DNA of 64,000 bases from Pseudomonas cavernae. GTDB lineage: Bacteria; Pseudomonadota; Gammaproteobacteria; Pseudomonadales; Pseudomonadaceae. The stretch is from NCBI RefSeq assembly GCF_003595175.1, contig NZ_CP032419.1:3658001-3722000 (forward strand), read 5' to 3'. This document shows, piece after piece, positions 46,927 through 58,452 of the stretch. Below the pieces are notes generated by a model. The model did not search any database and was not told the DNA's origin. It saw nothing but the letters and a program-made list of their open reading frames with translations. The position numbers and the translations under genes were made by a program. Each line of letters begins with the position of its first letter. The stretch's first letter is position 1.

Positions 46927-49900
46927 ATGAGCAGTGTCGTTGCCATCGTCAAGAACGTAGTTGGCCAAGTTATCGCTCTTTCCCAGGAGGGTGCGCAGCG
47001 ACTCCTGATCGAAGGCGACCGCCTATTCAAGGGTGAGCAATTGATGACCGGCGCCGAGGGGCGCGTGAGCCTGGAACTGGCGAACGGCCAGACCGTGGAT
47101 CTCGGCCGCGACTCGCAATGGAGCGCCGCAAACGCCTCCGCGCCGGCGCCGGCGCCGACAGCAGCTTCCGCCGATAGCGATATCACTCAACTGCAGCAAG
47201 CCATTGCCGCGGGCGTCGACCCGACCACTGAACTCGAAGCCACCGCCGCCGGCCCTAGTGCAGCTGGCACGGGCGGCGCTGCCGGAAGCGGGCACAGCTT
47301 TGTCGTCCTGGACGCCACGGCGCAAAGCGTTGAAGCCACCATCGGCTTTGCCACACAAGAATTGGGCAATGCGGGCGACGCCTTGGCCCCGAACGACAAT
47401 GGCAACAATTTCGCACCCGTCTTCGTTGACGCTAACGGTGCGCCGCTGGGCGCCGACCTGCAGATCAGCACCAACGAAGACACACGAGTGGCCGGCAGCC
47501 TCATCGCGCGCGATCCGAATGGCGATCAGCTGACCTACAGCGCCATCAATGCCCCGAGCCACGGCAGCCTGACCCTGACCGTCACGGGCGAATGGGCTTA
47601 CACGCCGAATCCCAACTTCAACGGCCAGGACAGCTTCCAGGTACAGGTCAGCGACAACCGCGGCGGTAGCGATACCCTGACCGTGAATGTCGGCGTGGCG
47701 CCGGTCAACGATGCCCCGCTGGCGGCGAACGACAGCGCCAGCACCGCCGAGGACACCCCGGTGACCATCGATGTGCTGGGCAACGACAGCGATGTGGACG
47801 GCAACCCGCTGAGCGTCAGCGGCGCCTCGGCCAGCCACGGCACGGTCACCATCAACGCCAACGGCAGCCTGGTCTACACGCCGAACGCCAATTACGTCGG
47901 CAGCGACACCATCACTTACAGCATCGACGACGGTCAGGGCGGCTCCGCCAGCGCCACCGTGGCGGTCACCGTCACCCCGCTCAACGATGCCCCGGGAACA
48001 GCCGATGTCACTGCCGGTGGCGCCGAAGACAGCGTCATCAGCGTCGCCCTGGGCGGCACCGACAGCGACGGGACGGTCGCCAACTTCCAACTGGTCGGTG
48101 TGCCGGCGCAGGGCAACTTCTACAGCGATGCGGCGGCCACCCAACTGCTCACTACCGCCTCGCTGATCAGCGCTTCCGGCAATGGCGCGACCATCTACTT
48201 CAAGCCGGATGCCGACTGGAACGGCAGCACCACCTTCACCTACACCGCGGTCGACAACGCGGGCCTGGCCGATGCCACGCCCGCGACCGGCACCATCACC
48301 GTCGCGTCGGTCAACGATGCGCCGGGAACAAACGATGTCACTGCCGGTGGCGCCGAAGACAACGTCATCAGCGTCGCCCTGAGCGGCACCGACAGCGACG
48401 GGACGGTCGCCAACTTCCAACTGGTCGGTGTGCCGGCGCAGGGCAACTTCTACAGCGATGCGGCGGCCACCCAACTGCTCACTACCGCCTCGCTGATCAG
48501 CGCTTCCGGCAATGGCGCGACCATCTACTTCAAGCCGGATGCCGACTGGAACGGCAGCACCACCTTCACCTACACCGCGGTCGACAACGCGGGCCTGGCC
48601 GATGCCACGCCCGCGACCGGCACCATCACCGTCGCGTCGGTCAACGATGCGCCGGGAACAAACGATGTCACTGCCGGTGGCGCCGAAGACAACGTCATCA
48701 GCGTCGCCCTGAGCGGCACCGACAGCGACGGGACGGTCGCCAACTTCCAACTGGTCGGTGTGCCGGCGCAGGGCAACTTCTACAGCGATGCGGCGGCCAC
48801 CCAACTGCTCACTACCGCCTCGCTGATCAGCGCTTCCGGCAATGGCGCGACCATCTACTTCAAGCCGGATGCCGACTGGAACGGCAGCACCACCTTCACC
48901 TACACCGCGGTCGACAACGCGGGCCTGGCCGATGCCACGCCCGCGACCGGCACCATCACCGTCGCGTCGGTCAACGATGCGCCGGGAACAAACGATGTCA
49001 CTGCCGGTGGCGCCGAAGACAACGTCATCAGCGTCGCCCTGAGCGGCACCGACAGCGACGGGACGGTCGCCAACTTCCAACTGGTCGGTGTGCCGGCGCA
49101 GGGCAACTTCTACAGCGATGCGGCGGCCACCCAACTGCTCACTACCGCCTCGCTGATCAGCGCTTCCGGCAATGGCGCGACCATCTACTTCAAGCCGGAT
49201 GCCGACTGGAACGGCAGCACCACCTTCACCTACACCGCGGTCGACAACGCGGGCCTGGCCGATGCCACGCCCGCGACCGGCACCATCACCGTCGCGTCGG
49301 TCAACGATGCGCCGGGAACAAACGATGTCACTGCCGGTGGCGCCGAAGACAACGTCATCAGCGTCGCCCTGAGCGGCACCGACAGCGACGGGACGGTCGC
49401 CAACTTCCAACTGGTCGGTGTGCCGGCGCAGGGCAACTTCTACAGCGATGCGGCGGCCACCCAACTGCTCACTACCGCCTCGCTGATCAGCGCTTCCGGC
49501 AATGGCGCGACCATCTACTTCAAGCCGGATGCCGACTGGAACGGCAGCACCACCTTCACCTACACCGCGGTCGACAACGCGGGCCTGGCCGATGCCACGC
49601 CCGCGACCGGCACCATCACCGTCGCGTCGGTCAACGATGCGCCGGGAACAAACGATGTCACTGCCGGTGGCGCCGAAGACAACGTCATCAGCGTCGCCCT
49701 GAGCGGCACCGACAGCGACGGGACGGTCGCCAACTTCCAACTGGTCGGTGTGCCGGCGCAGGGCAACTTCTACAGCGATGCGGCGGCCACCCAACTGCTC
49801 ACTACCGCCTCGCTGATCAGCGCTTCCGGCAATGGCGCGACCATCTACTTCAAGCCGGATGCCGACTGGAACGGCAGCACCACCTTCACCTACACCGCGG

Positions 49901-52900
49901 TCGACAACGCGGGCCTGGCCGATGCCACGCCCGCGACCGGCACCATCACCGTCGCGTCGGTCAACGATGCGCCGGGAACAAACGATGTCACTGCCGGTGG
50001 CGCCGAAGACAACGTCATCAGCGTCGCCCTGAGCGGCACCGACAGCGACGGGACGGTCGCCAACTTCCAACTGGTCGGTGTGCCGGCGCAGGGCAACTTC
50101 TACAGCGATGCGGCGGCCACCCAACTGCTCACTACCGCCTCGCTGATCAGCGCTTCCGGCAATGGCGCGACCATCTACTTCAAGCCGGATGCCGACTGGA
50201 ACGGCAGCACCACCTTCACCTACACCGCGGTCGACAACGCGGGCCTGGCCGATGCCACGCCCGCGACCGGCACCATCACCGTCGCGTCGGTCAACGATGC
50301 GCCGGGAACAAACGATGTCACTGCCGGTGGCGCCGAAGACAACGTCATCAGCGTCGCCCTGAGCGGCACCGACAGCGACGGGACGGTCGCCAACTTCCAA
50401 CTGGTCGGTGTGCCGGCGCAGGGCAACTTCTACAGCGATGCGGCGGCCACCCAACTGCTCACTACCGCCTCGCTGATCAGCGCTTCCGGCAATGGCGCGA
50501 CCATCTACTTCAAGCCGGATGCCGACTGGAACGGCAGCACCACCTTCACCTACACCGCGGTCGACAACGCGGGCCTGGCCGATGCCACGCCCGCGACCGG
50601 CACCATCACCGTCGCGTCGGTCAACGATGCGCCGGGAACAAACGATGTCACTGCCGGTGGCGCCGAAGACAACGTCATCAGCGTCGCCCTGAGCGGCACC
50701 GACAGCGACGGGACGGTCGCCAACTTCCAACTGGTCGGTGTGCCGGCGCAGGGCAACTTCTACAGCGATGCGGCGGCCACCCAACTGCTCACTACCGCCT
50801 CGCTGATCAGCGCTTCCGGCAATGGCGCGACCATCTACTTCAAGCCGGATGCCGACTGGAACGGCAGCACCACCTTCACCTACACCGCGGTCGACAACGC
50901 GGGCCTGGCCGATGCCACGCCCGCGACCGGCACCATCACCGTCGCGTCGGTCAACGATGCGCCGGGAACAAACGATGTCACTGCCGGTGGCGCCGAAGAC
51001 AACGTCATCAGCGTCGCCCTGAGCGGCACCGACAGCGACGGGACGGTCGCCAACTTCCAACTGGTCGGTGTGCCGGCGCAGGGCAACTTCTACAGCGATG
51101 CGGCGGCCACCCAACTGCTCACTACCGCCTCGCTGATCAGCGCTTCCGGCAATGGCGCGACCATCTACTTCAAGCCGGATGCCGACTGGAACGGCAGCAC
51201 CACCTTCACCTACACCGCGGTCGACAACGCGGGCCTGGCCGATGCCACGCCCGCGACCGGCACCATCACCGTCGCGTCGGTCAACGATGCGCCGGGAACA
51301 AACGATGTCACTGCCGGTGGCGCCGAAGACAACGTCATCAGCGTCGCCCTGAGCGGCACCGACAGCGACGGGACGGTCGCCAACTTCCAACTGGTCGGTG
51401 TGCCGGCGCAGGGCAACTTCTACAGCGATGCGGCGGCCACCCAACTGCTCACTACCGCCTCGCTGATCAGCGCTTCCGGCAATGGCGCGACCATCTACTT
51501 CAAGCCGGATGCCGACTGGAACGGCAGCACCACCTTCACCTACACCGCGGTCGACAACGCGGGCCTGGCCGATGCCACGCCCGCGACCGGCACCATCACC
51601 GTCGCGTCGGTCAACGATGCGCCGGGAACAAACGATGTCACTGCCGGTGGCGCCGAAGACAACGTCATCAGCGTCGCCCTGAGCGGCACCGACAGCGACG
51701 GGACGGTCGCCAACTTCCAACTGGTCGGTGTGCCGGCGCAGGGCAACTTCTACAGCGATGCGGCGGCCACCCAACTGCTCACTACCGCCTCGCTGATCAG
51801 CGCTTCCGGCAATGGCGCGACCATCTACTTCAAGCCGGATGCCGACTGGAACGGCAGCACCACCTTCACCTACACCGCGGTCGACAACGCGGGCCTGGCC
51901 GATGCCACGCCCGCGACCGGCACCATCACCGTCGCGTCGGTCAACGATGCGCCGGGAACAAACGATGTCACTGCCGGTGGCGCCGAAGACAACGTCATCA
52001 GCGTCGCCCTGAGCGGCACCGACAGCGACGGGACGGTCGCCAACTTCCAACTGGTCGGTGTGCCGGCGCAGGGCAACTTCTACAGCGATGCGGCGGCCAC
52101 CCAACTGCTCACTACCGCCTCGCTGATCAGCGCTTCCGGCAATGGCGCGACCATCTACTTCAAGCCGGATGCCGACTGGAACGGCAGCACCACCTTCACC
52201 TACACCGCGGTCGACAACGCGGGCCTGGCCGATGCCACGCCCGCGACCGGCACCATCACCGTCGCGTCGGTCAACGATGCGCCGGGAACAAACGATGTCA
52301 CTGCCGGTGGCGCCGAAGACAACGTCATCAGCGTCGCCCTGAGCGGCACCGACAGCGACGGGACGGTCGCCAACTTCCAACTGGTCGGTGTGCCGGCGCA
52401 GGGCAACTTCTACAGCGATGCGGCGGCCACCCAACTGCTCACTACCGCCTCGCTGATCAGCGCTTCCGGCAATGGCGCGACCATCTACTTCAAGCCGGAT
52501 GCCGACTGGAACGGCAGCACCACCTTCACCTACACCGCGGTCGACAACGCGGGCCTGGCCGATGCCACGCCCGCGACCGGCACCATCACCGTCGCGTCGG
52601 TCAACGATGCGCCGGGAACAAACGATGTCACTGCCGGTGGCGCCGAAGACAACGTCATCAGCGTCGCCCTGAGCGGCACCGACAGCGACGGGACGGTCGC
52701 CAACTTCCAACTGGTCGGTGTGCCGGCGCAGGGCAACTTCTACAGCGATGCGGCGGCCACCCAACTGCTCACTACCGCCTCGCTGATCAGCGCTTCCGGC
52801 AATGGCGCGACCATCTACTTCAAGCCGGATGCCGACTGGAACGGCAGCACCACCTTCACCTACACCGCGGTCGACAACGCGGGCCTGGCCGATGCCACGC

Positions 52901-55875
52901 CCGCGACCGGCACCATCACCGTCGCGTCGGTCAACGATGCGCCGGGAACAGCCGATGTCACTGCCGGTGGCGCCGAAGACAACGTCATCAGCGTCGCCCT
53001 GAGCGGCACCGACAGCGACGGGACGGTCGCCAACTTCCAACTGGTCGGTGTGCCGGCGCAGGGCAACTTCTACAGCGATGCGGCGGCCACCCAACTGCTC
53101 ACTACCGCCTCGCTGATCAGCGCTTCCGGCAATGGCGCGACCATCTACTTCAAGCCGGATGCCGACTGGAACGGCAGCACCACCTTCACCTACACCGCGG
53201 TCGACAACGCGGGCCTGGCCGATGCCACGCCCGCGACCGGCACCATCACCGTCGCGTCGGTCAACGATGCGCCGGGAACAAACGATGTCACTGCCGGTGG
53301 CGCCGAAGACAGCGTCATCAGCGTCGCCCTGGGCGGCACCGACAGCGACGGGACGGTCGCCAACTTCCAACTGGTCGGTGTGCCGGCGCAGGGCAACTTC
53401 TACAGCGATGCGGCGGCCACCCAACTGCTCACTACCGCCTCGCTGATCAGCACTTCCGGCAATGGCGCGACCATCTACTTCAAGCCGGATGCCGACTGGA
53501 ACGGCAGCACCACCTTCACCTACACCGCGGTCGACAACGCGGGCCTGGCCGATGCCACGCCCGCGACCGGCACCATCACCGTCGCGTCGGTCAACGATGC
53601 GCCGGGAACAAACGATGTCACTGCCGGTGGCGCCGAAGACAGCGTCATCAGCGTCGCCCTGGGCGGCACCGACAGCGACGGGACGGTCGCCAACTTCCAA
53701 CTGGTCGGTGTGCCGGCGCAGGGCAACTTCTACAGCGATGCGGCGGCCACCCAACTGCTCACTACCGCCTCGCTGATCAGCGCTTCCGGCAATGGCGCGA
53801 CCATCTACTTCAAGCCGGATGCCGACTGGAACGGCAGCACCACCTTCACCTACACCGCGGTCGACAACGCGGGCCTGGCCGATGCCACGCCCGCGACCGG
53901 CACCATCACCGTCGCGTCGGTCAACGATGCGCCGGTGAATACCCTGCCGGCGAGTTACACCGTCAACGAAGACACCCCGCTCAAGTTGAGCGGTATGTCA
54001 GTCACTGACGTCGATGCCGCCTCAGGCGCTATTTCGGTAACCCTCGCCGTTGTTAGCGGCACGATCACCGCGGCAGCCGCCGCCGGTATCACCGTGACCG
54101 GCTCGGGTACTGGCAGTGTGGTGCTGAGCGGCACGCTCACCGAGATCAACGCCTATCTGGCTGCGCCGGCCACCCAGCCGACTTACACACCGGTTTTGAA
54201 TGCCAGCGGCACGGTCACGCTGACCATGACCACCAACGATGGCGGCAACACCGGAGCCGGCGGCGCGCTGACCGATAGCGACACGGCCACCATCACCGTC
54301 AACCCGGTGGCTGATGCAGTACCGGGCAGCGATGTGTCGGTGGTGATCGGCACTCCATTGACGAACACTATTACCTCCTCGGACAGCGGCAACGTGGACG
54401 GCAAGACTAGCTATACCTTCGGAAACGGAGTCACCATATCCACTGGAGGTAACGGCGCTTTCAGCTGGGGGAATGGCAATGACCTGGGCGTAAACGGGCC
54501 TCTCGACAATGGCAATACTGGGCAGCGGATCGAGGGTAACGAAACCATAGGGTTCACCTTCCCCTACGGCATGCAGTACATGGCCATGGGTCTTAAGAAT
54601 GCGAACGATGACTCTGTCCTGGTCCGCAGCGGACTCGAAGTGGGCGACCTTACCAGTGGAAACCTTTCCGGAAAGATCACCTCGACGGGGGGTGTCTTCT
54701 CGAAAGACACTCTCAAGGTCAGCTTGGTGCTGGATGTGCTTAACGACGGCGTCACGAGTACCGTTACGCTAAGCGAACCAGTCAATCCGGACGGTACCTG
54801 GTCGGTCTCCTACAGCGGCGTTACCGGGACCATCACCAAGGCAACCGTCGAGTCATATATCGACGGCAGCCAGTTCAACCAGGGCGGCAATGGCTCGGCG
54901 AACTTTACCTATTCGATCAGCTCAGACATGCAAAGCCTGTCGATTGCCCAAGACACCAGCAACACCTTCAAGCAAAAAAACAACGGCTTCCAGATCGACT
55001 ACATCGCAGTAGATGCAAGCCCCTCCGGTCTGACCAGCTATAGCTACCCGGTGGACCTCTATGCCGTGATTCAGGACACGGTGGGAACGGCAGAGACCTT
55101 CACCAGCCTGACGCTAAGTGCACTTCCCGCTGGTTCGATCATCAGCGTGGTTCGTGACGGTACCTATCAGGAAATTGCTCCCAACGCTCTGGGTGAGTAT
55201 GACTTGAGCGCCTACACCTCCCTGTTGAGCACTCCAACGACCACAGCGGGAACTGACAAGATCTATCTGACCAGCAACTCGGCGCTTCCCAGCGGTTTCG
55301 CCCCGACCCTCACTCTTGAGGTAAGCGACGGCAGTTCGAGCACCGCCAAAACGATTATCGGCGGGTCTGGCGATTCGACTTTCGCCGGCGGATCCGGAAA
55401 TGACTACATCAGTGGCGGTGCGGGAAGCGATAGCATCAGTGGCGCAGCGGGCAATGACACTCTTGCAGGCGGTACCGGCAATGACATTCTGATCGGCGGC
55501 GACGGCAACGACTTGCTGATCGGTGGCACAGGCAACGATGAGCTGCAGGGTGGCGCAGGCGCCGACACCTTCGTCTGGAAGGCCGGCGATACCGGCAATG
55601 ACGTGATCAAGAACTTTAATGCCGCGCAAGGTGATCGCATCGACCTCAGCGACCTGCTGCCGGATACGGCCAGCAACGACCTCCTCAGCTACCTCAAGGT
55701 CGATACCGCCGCGTCTACACTGCAGGTCAGCGCCAGTGGCAATGTCGATACCAGTGCCGATGTCACCATCCAGCTGGAAGGGGTCAATCTCGGCGATTAC
55801 GGTGCGAACCCGTCGGCGATCATCAACTCACTGGTTGCCGGGGCCGACCCCTTGGTGAAGACTGAGCACAGCTAA
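46927..55875 (+). CDS. lapA: Giant RTX adhesin of the LapA family, with 18 near-identical 110-residue repeats
   Basis: A 2,982-residue surface adhesin exported by LapEBC. Residues 1-130 are the retention module, with the LapG-type cleavage motif at 106-109 ([13 protein letters not shown]). Residues about 155-350 hold two cadherin-like domains (for example [20 protein letters not shown] and [19 protein letters not shown]). Residues 352-2331 are 18 repeats of 110 residues beginning [17 protein letters not shown]. Then come another cadherin-like domain and a less repetitive region with its own codon texture (about 2480-2800). The end has RTX nonapeptides ([20 protein letters not shown]) and a type I secretion signal. 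GGAGAG is the ribosome-binding site. c-di-GMP control is expected at LapD/LapG. LapA naming is by architecture; sequence identity to characterised LapA is unknown. Confidence 0.93.
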   Translation: MSSVVAIVKNVVGQVIALSQEGAQRLLIEGDRLFKGEQLMTGAEGRVSLELANGQTVDLGRDSQWSAANASAPAPAPTAASADSDITQLQQAIAAGVDPTTELEATAAGPSAAGTGGAAGSGHSFVVLDATAQSVEATIGFATQELGNAGDALAPNDNGNNFAPVFVDANGAPLGADLQISTNEDTRVAGSLIARDPNGDQLTYSAINAPSHGSLTLTVTGEWAYTPNPNFNGQDSFQVQVSDNRGGSDTLTVNVGVAPVNDAPLAANDSASTAEDTPVTIDVLGNDSDVDGNPLSVSGASASHGTVTINANGSLVYTPNANYVGSDTITYSIDDGQGGSASATVAVTVTPLNDAPGTADVTAGGAEDSVISVALGGTDSDGTVANFQLVGVPAQGNFYSDAAATQLLTTASLISASGNGATIYFKPDADWNGSTTFTYTAVDNAGLADATPATGTITVASVNDAPGTNDVTAGGAEDNVISVALSGTDSDGTVANFQLVGVPAQGNFYSDAAATQLLTTASLISASGNGATIYFKPDADWNGSTTFTYTAVDNAGLADATPATGTITVASVNDAPGTNDVTAGGAEDNVISVALSGTDSDGTVANFQLVGVPAQGNFYSDAAATQLLTTASLISASGNGATIYFKPDADWNGSTTFTYTAVDNAGLADATPATGTITVASVNDAPGTNDVTAGGAEDNVISVALSGTDSDGTVANFQLVGVPAQGNFYSDAAATQLLTTASLISASGNGATIYFKPDADWNGSTTFTYTAVDNAGLADATPATGTITVASVNDAPGTNDVTAGGAEDNVISVALSGTDSDGTVANFQLVGVPAQGNFYSDAAATQLLTTASLISASGNGATIYFKPDADWNGSTTFTYTAVDNAGLADATPATGTITVASVNDAPGTNDVTAGGAEDNVISVALSGTDSDGTVANFQLVGVPAQGNFYSDAAATQLLTTASLISASGNGATIYFKPDADWNGSTTFTYTAVDNAGLADATPATGTITVASVNDAPGTNDVTAGGAEDNVISVALSGTDSDGTVANFQLVGVPAQGNFYSDAAATQLLTTASLISASGNGATIYFKPDADWNGSTTFTYTAVDNAGLADATPATGTITVASVNDAPGTNDVTAGGAEDNVISVALSGTDSDGTVANFQLVGVPAQGNFYSDAAATQLLTTASLISASGNGATIYFKPDADWNGSTTFTYTAVDNAGLADATPATGTITVASVNDAPGTNDVTAGGAEDNVISVALSGTDSDGTVANFQLVGVPAQGNFYSDAAATQLLTTASLISASGNGATIYFKPDADWNGSTTFTYTAVDNAGLADATPATGTITVASVNDAPGTNDVTAGGAEDNVISVALSGTDSDGTVANFQLVGVPAQGNFYSDAAATQLLTTASLISASGNGATIYFKPDADWNGSTTFTYTAVDNAGLADATPATGTITVASVNDAPGTNDVTAGGAEDNVISVALSGTDSDGTVANFQLVGVPAQGNFYSDAAATQLLTTASLISASGNGATIYFKPDADWNGSTTFTYTAVDNAGLADATPATGTITVASVNDAPGTNDVTAGGAEDNVISVALSGTDSDGTVANFQLVGVPAQGNFYSDAAATQLLTTASLISASGNGATIYFKPDADWNGSTTFTYTAVDNAGLADATPATGTITVASVNDAPGTNDVTAGGAEDNVISVALSGTDSDGTVANFQLVGVPAQGNFYSDAAATQLLTTASLISASGNGATIYFKPDADWNGSTTFTYTAVDNAGLADATPATGTITVASVNDAPGTNDVTAGGAEDNVISVALSGTDSDGTVANFQLVGVPAQGNFYSDAAATQLLTTASLISASGNGATIYFKPDADWNGSTTFTYTAVDNAGLADATPATGTITVASVNDAPGTNDVTAGGAEDNVISVALSGTDSDGTVANFQLVGVPAQGNFYSDAAATQLLTTASLISASGNGATIYFKPDADWNGSTTFTYTAVDNAGLADATPATGTITVASVNDAPGTADVTAGGAEDNVISVALSGTDSDGTVANFQLVGVPAQGNFYSDAAATQLLTTASLISASGNGATIYFKPDADWNGSTTFTYTAVDNAGLADATPATGTITVASVNDAPGTNDVTAGGAEDSVISVALGGTDSDGTVANFQLVGVPAQGNFYSDAAATQLLTTASLISTSGNGATIYFKPDADWNGSTTFTYTAVDNAGLADATPATGTITVASVNDAPGTNDVTAGGAEDSVISVALGGTDSDGTVANFQLVGVPAQGNFYSDAAATQLLTTASLISASGNGATIYFKPDADWNGSTTFTYTAVDNAGLADATPATGTITVASVNDAPVNTLPASYTVNEDTPLKLSGMSVTDVDAASGAISVTLAVVSGTITAAAAAGITVTGSGTGSVVLSGTLTEINAYLAAPATQPTYTPVLNASGTVTLTMTTNDGGNTGAGGALTDSDTATITVNPVADAVPGSDVSVVIGTPLTNTITSSDSGNVDGKTSYTFGNGVTISTGGNGAFSWGNGNDLGVNGPLDNGNTGQRIEGNETIGFTFPYGMQYMAMGLKNANDDSVLVRSGLEVGDLTSGNLSGKITSTGGVFSKDTLKVSLVLDVLNDGVTSTVTLSEPVNPDGTWSVSYSGVTGTITKATVESYIDGSQFNQGGNGSANFTYSISSDMQSLSIAQDTSNTFKQKNNGFQIDYIAVDASPSGLTSYSYPVDLYAVIQDTVGTAETFTSLTLSALPAGSIISVVRDGTYQEIAPNALGEYDLSAYTSLLSTPTTTAGTDKIYLTSNSALPSGFAPTLTLEVSDGSSSTAKTIIGGSGDSTFAGGSGNDYISGGAGSDSISGAAGNDTLAGGTGNDILIGGDGNDLLIGGTGNDELQGGAGADTFVWKAGDTGNDVIKNFNAAQGDRIDLSDLLPDTASNDLLSYLKVDTAASTLQVSASGNVDTSADVTIQLEGVNLGDYGANPSAIINSLVAGADPLVKTEHS
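47980..53919 (+). repeat. 18 tandem 330-bp repeats within the adhesin gene
   Basis: Each unit is 330 bp (110 codons) and starts at 47980 + 330n. Units 2-15 look identical at the DNA level by direct reading. Differences are limited to a few positions: units 1 and 16 have GCC instead of AAC after the GGAACA, units 1, 17 and 18 have AGCGTC and GGCGGC where the rest have AACGTC and AGCGGC, and unit 17 has one ACT for GCT. The variants are at the two ends of the array, as expected if the middle is being copied over by unequal exchange or conversion. Confidence 0.97.
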
Positions 55876-55943
55876 GAGCCTAAAAGCCTGAATCCAGCCC
55901 CGGATGCATAGTCCGGGGCCGGCCAGCCCAATAAGGATTGCCC

Positions 55944-56282
55944 ATGCTTTTTGTTCAACGTGATGCGCAAGGCCAGCTGCTCCGCGTGGAAGCCCGGCCC
56001 TTCGCCGAAATGAGCGAAACCCTGCCTGCCGACCACGAGGACGTGCAGGCCTGGCACGCCAACCAGACGGCAGAAAGTAGCTTGCTGCAACTTAAGCAGA
56101 GTGACCTGGAAATGATCCGCGTGCTCGACGACCTGATCACCGTGCTGATGACCAAGGGCGTCATCCGCATTACCGACCTGCCCCCCGCCGCCCAATCGAA
56201 ACTGCTCAGCCGTACCCAGGCGCGCGAGGCACTGGGCGGGCTGACGCAACTGATCAACGATGAAGAAGCCGGCCTGATCTGA
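55944..56282 (+). CDS. Small conserved Pseudomonas protein of the lap locus, often mislabelled tryptophan synthase beta-like
   Basis: A 112-residue cytoplasmic protein, MLFVQRDAQGQLLRVEARPF at the start and a helical remainder with SLLQLKQSDLEMIRVLDDLITVL and SRTQAREALGGLTQLINDEE. I recall this family being annotated as tryptophan synthase subunit beta-like in Pseudomonas, but it has no similarity to TrpB catalytic motifs, so that label should be ignored. AAGGA precedes the ATG. It lies 68 bases after the adhesin gene on the same strand, so it may be co-transcribed; a role in adhesin biology is inference from position. Confidence 0.75.
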   Translation: MLFVQRDAQGQLLRVEARPFAEMSETLPADHEDVQAWHANQTAESSLLQLKQSDLEMIRVLDDLITVLMTKGVIRITDLPPAAQSKLLSRTQAREALGGLTQLINDEEAGLI

Positions 56283-56497
56283 CGCACGCTGGTAACGCCC
56301 GCCCTTTCTGCCCCACGGCATGGTGCGCGGGTAACGACAAAAGCCGCTTCGCTTTCGCCCCCTCTCCCGTTACGGGAAAGGGGCGCTGCGGCGTCACGCA
56401 CGACCGATCCACGTAGCCCGGATGCAACCCGGGAATCGGACCTCGCGAGCCGGCGTCAGGCAAACAACGTGCTGATGGCGCCTACAGGTCATCAACT
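56283..56497. repeat. Hairpin repeats between the small lap-locus gene and lapD
   Basis: Positions 56358-56383 (CCCCCTCTCCC, GTTAC, GGGAAAGGGGC) and a CGGATGCAACCCGGG tract at about 56419 are of the same intergenic repeat types seen at 4557, 4775 and 4875. No gene is apparent, and the flanking genes converge here. Confidence 0.6.
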
Positions 56498-58444
56498 TCA
56501 CGCCCAGGGCTTGGGCTCGCCCAACAACTGCCCCTGCGCTCCCTGGATACCCATCTCCCGCAACACCCGCAGCTCGCCCGCAGTTTCCACCCGCTCGGCA
56601 ATCAACGGTAGGTCGATGCTGTGCGCCGCGCGCTGGATGGCTTCGATGAACAGGCGCTTGTCGTCTTCCAGGTCGATGGCGCGGATGTAACTGCCGTCGA
56701 TTTTCAGGTAGGCCAGCCCCAGCCGCGCTAGGTTGCCGATCATGCTGAAGCGCCCGCCAAAATTCTGCACGCTGAGTGCAAAGCCGAGTTCGCGTAGGCT
56801 CCTGGCCAGGAGCTCCAGCACGCCGTGCTCAGGCAATTGCGCTTCGGCCACCTCCAGCGTCAGGCGCCCGGCTAAATGGGCATGCTCGCGCAGCTTGTCG
56901 AGCAGCCGGCTCAAGGTCCGTGGATCGTTCAGGCTCGCCGCCGAAAGGTTCATGGCCAGGGCCTGATCGTGCCCGGCCATCTGCCCCAACACCTGATCGA
57001 GCATCAGCAGGTCGAGGCGCGCCGACCAGCCGAAGCGCTCCAGCCAGGGCAGGAAGCGGCCGGCGGCAAGAGTCTCGCCCTGCTCGTCCAGCAAGCGCGC
57101 CAGCACCTTGTGATGCAACACCCGCTCGGGTTGGCGGCTGTCCACCACCGGTTGGAAGAACAGCCTGAAGCGTCCCTGATCCAGCGCCTGATCGAGCAGT
57201 CGATGCCAGGCATGACGTTCGTCAGCAATGCTCGGCGCAACACTCTTCTCCAGGCAGGCCCAGGTACGGCCCGGTAAGCCTTGCGCCTGGTTCAGCGCCT
57301 CGTCGGCCAGCCCGAGCAGCGCCTGCGGTGCATCGCCGGGACTAAAGGACGCCAGGCCGATATGCGCCACCGGGCTCACATCGCTGGCCCCCGTCGCCAG
57401 CAAGCTGGACAGTTCCAACTCGAGGTTATGGGCCAGTTGCTCAGCCTCTTCACGCACCAGTCCGGGTGCCAACACGGCGAACTCGCCACCCCGACTGCGG
57501 CTGATCAGGTTATTGATGCCGGCATAGTGGCCGCACTGGCGCCGCAACTGCTCGGCCACTTCACGCAACAGCTGATCGGTACGTTGGCCCCCCAGGCGCT
57601 GGTTCAAGCCAGCCAAATCGTTGACCCGCAGCAGCAGCAGATAGCCGGAGCTGGCCTGCTCCTCGCCGCTCACCCGCGCCTGCAGCTGCATCTCGAAATA
57701 GCGGCGGTTGGCCAGCCCGGTCAGGCCATCCTGGTACGCCTCGGCACGCAGTTTCTCACTGCGTTCGGCCTGCTCCTGAAACAGGGCCTTGAGCTTCTCC
57801 ACCATCTGGTTCATGGCCTGCACCACACGGCGCAGCTCGGGGGTACGCGGCAGCTCGGGCAGGCTGAGAAACTCACGGCGGGCAATCGCATGGGACTGCT
57901 CGACCATATAGTCCAGCGGCTGCAGCTGCCGGCGCAGCAGCAGCGCGCCCAGCACCCCACTGAGCAGGCCGCAGAGCAGCAACCAGCCGAGACTGCCGAG
58001 GGCGCTCTGCCAAAGCTTGGCGATGGCAAACATCGGATGGCTGAGCACCTCGACCCGCGCCGCCTGCTGCCAGCCACGGCTGACGATGGCGTCCCCACCA
58101 GCCGGTTCCAGACCGATCAGGTCGACGAACCAGGCCGGCACCCGCACCTCGCTGGGGATGCCGCTGCGCTCGACCATCACCTTGCCGCTGGCCAGGTCGA
58201 TGACCCGGATGCTGGCGAAGTAACCACTGTCGAAAATCGAGCTGACCATCAACTCGACCATCGCCGGGTCGTCGATCTGCGGAGTCAGGGACAGCCCCAG
58301 GGCCGTGGCGGCGTCCTGCGCGTGTGAGCGCAGCTGGTTGACGTATTGCGCGCGCGAGCTTTCCAGGCTGACCACGAAGCTGCCAGTGAAGGCGAGCGCA
58401 AGAAACAGGCAGATGGCAATCAACAGCTGCTTGAACAGGGACAT
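56498..58444 (-). CDS. lapD: c-di-GMP receptor LapD (degenerate GGDEF and EAL)
   Basis: A 648-residue inner-membrane receptor. Transmembrane helices at about 5-25 and 151-170 enclose a periplasmic output domain carrying the Gly-Trp loop with Trp125 (VSRGWQQ), the residue that captures LapG. Then come a HAMP domain, a degenerate GGDEF domain (RGGEF at 318-322) and a degenerate EAL domain (KVL at 446-448 instead of EAL), which binds but does not cut c-di-GMP. When c-di-GMP is bound, the periplasmic domain sequesters LapG and the adhesin stays on the surface. AGGAG lies seven bases before ATG 58444. It is eight bases after lapG. Confidence 0.95.
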   Translation of the reverse strand: MSLFKQLLIAICLFLALAFTGSFVVSLESSRAQYVNQLRSHAQDAATALGLSLTPQIDDPAMVELMVSSIFDSGYFASIRVIDLASGKVMVERSGIPSEVRVPAWFVDLIGLEPAGGDAIVSRGWQQAARVEVLSHPMFAIAKLWQSALGSLGWLLLCGLLSGVLGALLLRRQLQPLDYMVEQSHAIARREFLSLPELPRTPELRRVVQAMNQMVEKLKALFQEQAERSEKLRAEAYQDGLTGLANRRYFEMQLQARVSGEEQASSGYLLLLRVNDLAGLNQRLGGQRTDQLLREVAEQLRRQCGHYAGINNLISRSRGGEFAVLAPGLVREEAEQLAHNLELELSSLLATGASDVSPVAHIGLASFSPGDAPQALLGLADEALNQAQGLPGRTWACLEKSVAPSIADERHAWHRLLDQALDQGRFRLFFQPVVDSRQPERVLHHKVLARLLDEQGETLAAGRFLPWLERFGWSARLDLLMLDQVLGQMAGHDQALAMNLSAASLNDPRTLSRLLDKLREHAHLAGRLTLEVAEAQLPEHGVLELLARSLRELGFALSVQNFGGRFSMIGNLARLGLAYLKIDGSYIRAIDLEDDKRLFIEAIQRAAHSIDLPLIAERVETAGELRVLREMGIQGAQGQLLGEPKPWA

Positions 58445-58452
58445 CTCGGCTC

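Noticed and set aside
47023..53754. Minus-strand open frame of 2,243 codons opposite the adhesin gene
   Set aside because: It exists because the 330-bp repeat has no stop in that frame and repeats in phase. It is made of one repeated 110-residue unit with no ribosome-binding site or known domain.
47980..53919. CRISPR array or satellite
   Set aside because: The repeats are in frame, contiguous and coding, with no spacers.
55944..56282. Tryptophan synthase beta subunit fragment
   Set aside because: No TrpB motif or PLP-binding lysine; the label is a historical misannotation as far as I can tell.
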